From: an uncultured Roseburia sp.
Lineage (GTDB): Bacteria > Bacillota > Clostridia > Lachnospirales > Lachnospiraceae
Length of the DNA stretch: 7,695 nt
Assembly (NCBI GenBank): GCA_934307185.1
Contig: CAKRCJ010000102.1
Location: forward strand, 1-7,695
Direction of reading: 5' to 3'
Made by a program: the position numbers and the translations under genes. The notes beneath the pieces are model-generated. The model worked only from the letters and a program-made list of their open reading frames with translations, had not been told where the DNA came from and did no database searches. Below, piece by piece: positions 4,672 through 7,695 of this stretch (positions within the stretch are counted from its first letter, which is position 1; the number at the start of each line of letters is the position of its first letter).

Positions 4672-5900
4672 TCTACCATCACCTCCAAATCACTTTCTCC
4701 ATTTATCTTATCTGCTTTTACCGTAAACTGTATCATTTCTGCCGGAATTGCTTTTTTCATTTTTTTTGCTGCAATTTCCTTTCCGTCCTGCTTTACCACA
4801 ATTCTGCACTCGCCATAATGATTATTTACACGCATGGATAACTGGAAATCGTTTTTTCCGCTTATTTTCTGTGGGATTGTATGTCCTACGCCGCTGCCGG
4901 CTTTTATCTGTATATTGCATGCCGGAAGCTCTTTACCCTGCACATATTCCGCTGCACATTTTGCCAGATGTTCTGCTTCCATGGAAACAAAATCTACCAG
5001 GTCATGTACATGTAACACATTTCCGGCTGAAAAAATACCAGGAACTTCGGTCTGCATAAACTCATCTACAACCGCTCCTTTTGTATGAGGATCAATTGCA
5101 ATTCCCACATCCTTTGTCAGCTTATTATCCGGCAGAAGACCGACCGATAAAATTAATGTATCGCAGTCATACCTTTTTTCTGTGCCCGGAATAGGACGTA
5201 AGTGTCCGTCTACCTCTGATACAGTCACTCCGGTAAGTCTCTCATTGCCATGGATTTCTGTCACTGTATGGCTTAAATAAAGTGGAATGTTATAATCGTC
5301 TAAACACTGGATAATATTTCTTGGCAGTCCACTTGGGTGTGACATAATTTCAAATACCGCCTGCACATGTGCGCCCTCTAAGGTAAGACGGCGCGCCATA
5401 ATCATTCCGATATCTCCAGAACCAAGAATTACTACTTCCTTCGCCGGCATTCTGTTATACAAATTCATATATGCCTGTGCGGTTCCTGCAGTAAATACTC
5501 CCGCCGGACGTTCTCCCGGAATTCCCAATGCACCACGGCTCCGCTCCCTGCAGCCCATTGCAAGTATGACCACTTTTGCACAAATCTCATGCATTCCGTC
5601 CTGCGCCACTACGGTTACCTTTTTCTCCTTTGTGATTTCCGTTACTGCAGCACTTACCATATATGGTATTTTATATTTTTCAACCTCTGAAATAAAACGC
5701 TGCGCATATTCCGGGCCTGAAAGACTTTCCCCAAATCTGCCAAGACCAAATCCGTCATGTATACATTGTCTTAAAATTCCGCCAAGCTGGTTTTCCCGCT
5801 CAATGATTAAAATATCTTTTATTCCATTTTTATAAAGCTCTAATGCGGCTGCAAGCCCTGCCGGTCCACCACCAATAATCACAACATCTCTATCTTCCAT
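4665..5900 (-). CDS. FAD/NAD(P)-binding oxidoreductase (pyridine nucleotide-disulfide type)
   Basis: This 411-residue flavoprotein is of the COG0446 class. GGGPAG (10-15) with Glu34 ending the second strand is the FAD Rossmann motif, GSGDIG (160-165) the NAD(P) motif, and GIFSAGNV (288-295) the second FAD-contact motif. A redox CXXC as in thioredoxin or glutathione reductases is absent, so electrons probably go between FAD, NAD(H) and an Fe-S partner. Residues about 328-411 form an extra beta-rich C-terminal region starting NIQIKAGSGVGHTIPQKI, which recurs in this subgroup and has no known role. Related architecture: the A/B subunits of opine oxidase and hydrogen cyanide synthase. It starts one base after the upstream dehydrogenase stop, with GGGAGGA inside that gene's end, and overlaps the DUF1667 gene, so the three are likely made in equal amounts. 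It most likely links the dehydrogenase to NAD. Confidence 0.94.
   Translation of the reverse strand: MEDRDVVIIGGGPAGLAAALELYKNGIKDILIIERENQLGGILRQCIHDGFGLGRFGESLSGPEYAQRFISEVEKYKIPYMVSAAVTEITKEKKVTVVAQDGMHEICAKVVILAMGCRERSRGALGIPGERPAGVFTAGTAQAYMNLYNRMPAKEVVILGSGDIGMIMARRLTLEGAHVQAVFEIMSHPSGLPRNIIQCLDDYNIPLYLSHTVTEIHGNERLTGVTVSEVDGHLRPIPGTEKRYDCDTLILSVGLLPDNKLTKDVGIAIDPHTKGAVVDEFMQTEVPGIFSAGNVLHVHDLVDFVSMEAEHLAKCAAEYVQGKELPACNIQIKAGSGVGHTIPQKISGKNDFQLSMRVNNHYGECRIVVKQDGKEIAAKKMKKAIPAEMIQFTVKADKINGESDLEVMVEC
4679..4686 (-). promoter_or_regulatory. Near-perfect Shine-Dalgarno for the DUF1667 gene
   Basis: GGAGGTGA on the minus strand lies 7 bases before ATG 4669-4671 and is embedded in the last codons of the upstream oxidoreductase. 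It supports translation of this small gene and its start. Confidence 0.8.
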
Positions 5901-5901
5901 C

Positions 5902-7359
5902 TTACTTTTCCTCCCGCATATTACCAGTTAATACCCATGACCCAGGTCTGCTATATCTTACATCTTTTGCAGGTATTCCCAGTTCTTCCTCTATGAGCTG
6001 TTCAATTTTCATCTGGCAGAAGCCACCCTGACAGGTTCCCATCATTGCACGTGTACGGTATTTTACTCCTGTCATTGTAGCAACACCTAGTGGATTTCTG
6101 ATTGCTGCACGTATTTCCGCTTTTGTCACCTGTTCGCAGCTGCAAATGATTTCACCATATTCCGGGTTTTCCTTAATTAATGCATTTTTTTCTTCAAATG
6201 ATGCTGTTGCAAATCTCTTAATCGACTTGTGTTCTGGAATAAATTTATCATTTTTTACCAGATTTTCACGTTCTTTCATAAGTTCCACGACATATTGTGC
6301 AATTGGAACTGCCGCTGTAAGTCCCGGTGACTCAATTCCGACTAAGTTAACTGTATGAGGCGCAATGTCGTCTTTTATCTCTATTTTAAAATCCTGGATA
6401 ACCCCCTTCTCATCAACCCATTTCGGTAATATTCCGGAAAAATTACGAATCTGGTCTGCCTTATTGATATGCGGCCATAAATTTGAAGCACTTTTTGCCA
6501 GTTCATCCATATTTCTCTGTGGAACTCCGTAATAAGAAAAATCAGTTACATTTTCTGCATCCGGGCCAACAGTAACATTTCCATCGACTGTAGGTGTTAC
6601 ATGAATGCCCATATATGTATTACTTGGAACTGGATACACCGGCATCGGCAAAAGACTTCCTAAACGCTTATCTAAAATAATATAATTTCCTTTGGAGCCA
6701 ATCACATGATATCCTGTTATGCCCAGCATATCGGATATTTTTTTACAGCCAAGTCCTGCTGCATTGATGACCCAGTGTGCTTTATATTCTCCTTTTCCGG
6801 TACGAAGCACATAATCGTCATCTGCTCTCTCAATTCCAATAATTTCATGTCCTAACAAAAATTCTGCACCATTCTCCGCTGCATTTTCTGCCAGACCAAT
6901 TGTAAATAAAAACGGGTCCATAATACCGCTGTTTTTAGACCACATTGCAAATTTTCCTACAACTGCCGGGACAAGCTCATGAAGCTTTTTTTCATCGATG
7001 AGTTCGAGTCCGGTTGCACCGTTTACATCCCCCTGCTTCATCGTGCGCTTTAACTGTTCCATGTCTTCTTCTGTATTACCCACAAGAACTTTTCCACAGC
7101 GCTTAAATGGAAAATCCAGTTCTTCGGATAAATCACCCATCATCTGATTTCCTTTTACGCAGAATTTTGCTTTTAATGTGTCCGCATCATAAGCAAATCC
7201 TCCATGAACCACCGCTGAATTTCTACCGCTTGTTTCATTACAGACATCCAGATTTTTTTCAAATACCCCTATTTTTAATTTGTATCTGGACAGTTCTCTT
7301 GCAATCGCACTTCCGATTACACCAGCTCCGATTACCGCAACATCATATTCACCTTTCAT
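5902..7359 (-). CDS. LhgO/GlpA-type FAD dehydrogenase with C-terminal [2Fe-2S] domain
   Basis: This 485-residue protein joins a DAO-family FAD dehydrogenase (about 1-365) to a BFD-like [2Fe-2S] domain (about 400-460). GAGVIG (11-16) and Glu34 bind FAD. SGRNSAVVHGG with TLKAKFCVKGN, and YPVPSNTYMGIHVTPTVDG with VTVGP, resemble L-2-hydroxyglutarate dehydrogenase LhgO (COG0579) more than classical GlpA. Cys406, Cys408, Cys443 and Cys448 (C-X-C-X34-C-X4-C) are the expected cluster ligands; LhgO itself lacks this domain. Genomes often label such proteins glycerol-3-phosphate dehydrogenase, but the substrate here could be glycerol-3-phosphate, 2-hydroxyglutarate, lactate or another 2-hydroxyacid. 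No membrane segment is seen, so it is probably cytoplasmic. AAGGAG lies 8 bases before the ATG. First gene of a three-gene unit under its own promoter, next to a FadR-type regulator that probably controls it. Confidence 0.94.
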   Translation of the reverse strand: MKGEYDVAVIGAGVIGSAIARELSRYKLKIGVFEKNLDVCNETSGRNSAVVHGGFAYDADTLKAKFCVKGNQMMGDLSEELDFPFKRCGKVLVGNTEEDMEQLKRTMKQGDVNGATGLELIDEKKLHELVPAVVGKFAMWSKNSGIMDPFLFTIGLAENAAENGAEFLLGHEIIGIERADDDYVLRTGKGEYKAHWVINAAGLGCKKISDMLGITGYHVIGSKGNYIILDKRLGSLLPMPVYPVPSNTYMGIHVTPTVDGNVTVGPDAENVTDFSYYGVPQRNMDELAKSASNLWPHINKADQIRNFSGILPKWVDEKGVIQDFKIEIKDDIAPHTVNLVGIESPGLTAAVPIAQYVVELMKERENLVKNDKFIPEHKSIKRFATASFEEKNALIKENPEYGEIICSCEQVTKAEIRAAIRNPLGVATMTGVKYRTRAMMGTCQGGFCQMKIEQLIEEELGIPAKDVRYSRPGSWVLTGNMREEK

Positions 7360-7372
7360 TTATTTTTCTCCT

Positions 7373-7406
7373 TTATATATTTTATATTATGTTATATATT
7401 TCATAT
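7373..7406. repeat. Tandem AT-rich direct repeat, operator candidate
   Basis: TTATATATTTTATAT (7373-7387) and TTATATATTTCATAT (7392-7406) match at 14 of 15 bases with a period of 19. The second copy is part of the palindrome TTATAT-ATTTC-ATATAA (7392-7408). They lie between the predicted transcription start and the ribosome binding site of the redox operon. The sequence is low in complexity, so binding by a regulator is only a suggestion. Confidence 0.35.
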
Positions 7407-7411
7407 AAATT

Positions 7412-7440
7412 AATATATATCTCAATTATTTGTTTGTCAA
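7412..7440 (-). promoter_or_regulatory. Sigma-A type promoter for the redox operon
   Basis: On the minus strand a perfect TTGACA (7435-7440) and TATATT (7412-7417) are spaced by 17 bases. Transcription should start near 7405, giving a 46-base leader before the ATG at 7359. The ribosome binding site AAGGAG is at 7368-7373. The palindrome at 7437-7451 overlaps the -35 hexamer, which would suit repression. Confidence 0.75.
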
Positions 7441-7451
7441 TATGCGATTGA
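7437..7451. promoter_or_regulatory. Palindrome over the -35, candidate FadR-type operator
   Basis: TCAAT-ATGCG-ATTGA is an inverted repeat with perfect 5-base arms around a 5-base centre. It overlaps the -35 hexamer of the redox operon promoter. FadR-type GntR regulators bind short palindromes of similar size and often repress from such positions. It does not match the TNGTNNNACNA consensus known for many of them, so assignment to the neighbouring regulator is inference. Confidence 0.35.
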
Positions 7452-7480
7452 AATATTCTAAGGTATTTTTTCTGTCAGAT

Positions 7481-7533
7481 AATAAAAGAACTGACCTTTG
7501 GGCATCCATTTTTATTGGATACCCAAAGGTCAG
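7481..7533 (-). terminator. Intrinsic terminator of the FadR-type regulator gene
   Basis: On the minus strand CTGACCTTTGGGTATCC (7517-7533) pairs with GGATGCCCAAAGGTCAG (7491-7507) around a 9-base loop. This 17-pair stem has a single G-U wobble, followed by TTCTTTTATT. It starts 24 bases after the regulator's stop codon. The wobble would be a C-A mismatch on the plus strand, supporting minus-strand use. Confidence 0.88.
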
Positions 7534-7557
7534 TCTGCTGCTGTTCCTGTTAATATT

Positions 7558-7695
7558 CTATTTCTGGAAATAATCTGGAAATTCTGCTTTAATTGTGTCA
7601 ATATTTTCTACATAACGTTCCATGTGGCGGAGTGCGATTTCTCTTGCTTTTTCTTTGTTTTTCTGCTCAATTGCATCTACCAATTCCTCATGGTC
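7558..7695 (-). CDS. FadR-type GntR regulator, C-terminal end (partial)
   Basis: The last 45 codons and the stop (TAG, 7558-7560) are present; the gene enters from beyond the right edge. The fragment begins DHEELVDAIEQ, continues EKAREIALRHMERY and ends FPDYFQK. This is the end of an FCD ligand-binding domain, the helical effector domain of FadR-type GntR repressors. The two histidines at fragment positions 2 and 24 are 22 residues apart, as for the metal-binding pair of FCD domains (recalled from the family), and such metal sites usually bind carboxylate ligands. The N-terminal winged helix is outside the window. The gene stands upstream of the redox operon in the same direction but is separated by a terminator and a promoter, the usual place for a regulator of the following operon. 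The fragment is short, so the family call is good but not certain. Confidence 0.83.
   Translation of the reverse strand, partial: DHEELVDAIEQKNKEKAREIALRHMERYVENIDTIKAEFPDYFQK

Noticed and set aside
4653..5088. Overlapping plus-strand frames inside the FAD/NAD oxidoreductase gene
   Set aside because: They are opposite-strand shadows of a gene with clear family motifs; the peptides are low-complexity with no domain.
7107..7451. 114-codon plus-strand frame over the dehydrogenase start and promoter
   Set aside because: It lies opposite the conserved FAD motif and promoter, is rich in His, Leu and Ile without any domain, and lacks a ribosome binding site.
724..7525. Shared GATACCCAA core in the gltB leader hairpin and the regulator terminator, as a dispersed repeat family
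   Set aside because: Only nine bases are shared and the surrounding stems differ; chance or common terminator composition explains it. A genome-wide search would be needed to revive the idea.
1..7695. tRNA, rRNA, CRISPR array, insertion sequence or phage genes
   Set aside because: No cloverleaf, regularly spaced repeat, transposase or integrase sequence was found on reading both strands; all long frames are accounted for by metabolic genes.

Overview
The window looks like a chromosomal segment of a low-GC Gram-positive anaerobe of the Clostridia, most likely Lachnospiraceae. This rests on the AT-rich intergenic regions, the strong AGGAGG-type ribosome binding sites, the fused FolB-FolK protein, the clostridial style of the glutamate synthase N terminus, and the three-gene flavoprotein/DUF1667 cluster. 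The assignment is inferred from gene content; no rRNA is present. Every convincing gene lies on the minus strand, so transcription runs from high to low coordinates.

Reading with transcription: (1) 7558-7695 is the C-terminal end of a FadR-type GntR regulator, closed by a strong terminator hairpin (7491-7533). (2) A TTGACA-N17-TATATT promoter (7412-7440), with palindromic and direct-repeat operator candidates around it, drives three tightly packed genes: an LhgO/GlpA-type FAD dehydrogenase with a C-terminal [2Fe-2S] BFD-like domain (5902-7359), an FAD/NAD(P) oxidoreductase (4665-5900), and a small CXXC protein of the DUF1667 family (4306-4671). A terminator at 4231-4286 ends the unit. These three are probably one multi-cofactor dehydrogenase that passes electrons from a 2-hydroxyacid or glycerol-3-phosphate to NAD or another carrier. 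(3) Directly after that terminator, a TTTACA-N17-TATAAT promoter (4203-4231) starts a folate operon: folP, a folB-folK fusion, a HAD phosphatase, and a CPBP-family membrane protein. A terminator stem that itself encodes the last residues of the CPBP protein closes it (1001-1030). (4) About 200 bases of AT-rich DNA with short TAAACAA repeats precede a TAGACA-N17-TATATT promoter (774-802). Its transcript has a roughly 140-base leader and then the first 209 codons of glutamate synthase large subunit (gltB, 1-627), which runs off the window.

The most unusual spot is the gltB leader. It contains a long hairpin (698-739) whose imperfect positions are G-U wobbles only when read as minus-strand RNA, followed by five U. 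A 41-codon open frame (624-749) runs through the hairpin and overlaps the gltB start as ATGA. Together they suggest a leader ORF/attenuator controlling glutamate synthase, which remains a hypothesis. The second point of interest is the HAD phosphatase inside the folate operon, a candidate for the poorly defined dihydroneopterin phosphate phosphatase step. The third is the three-gene redox cluster with an FCD-type regulator, whose substrate cannot be fixed from this sequence.

No tRNA, rRNA, CRISPR array, insertion sequence or phage gene was seen.
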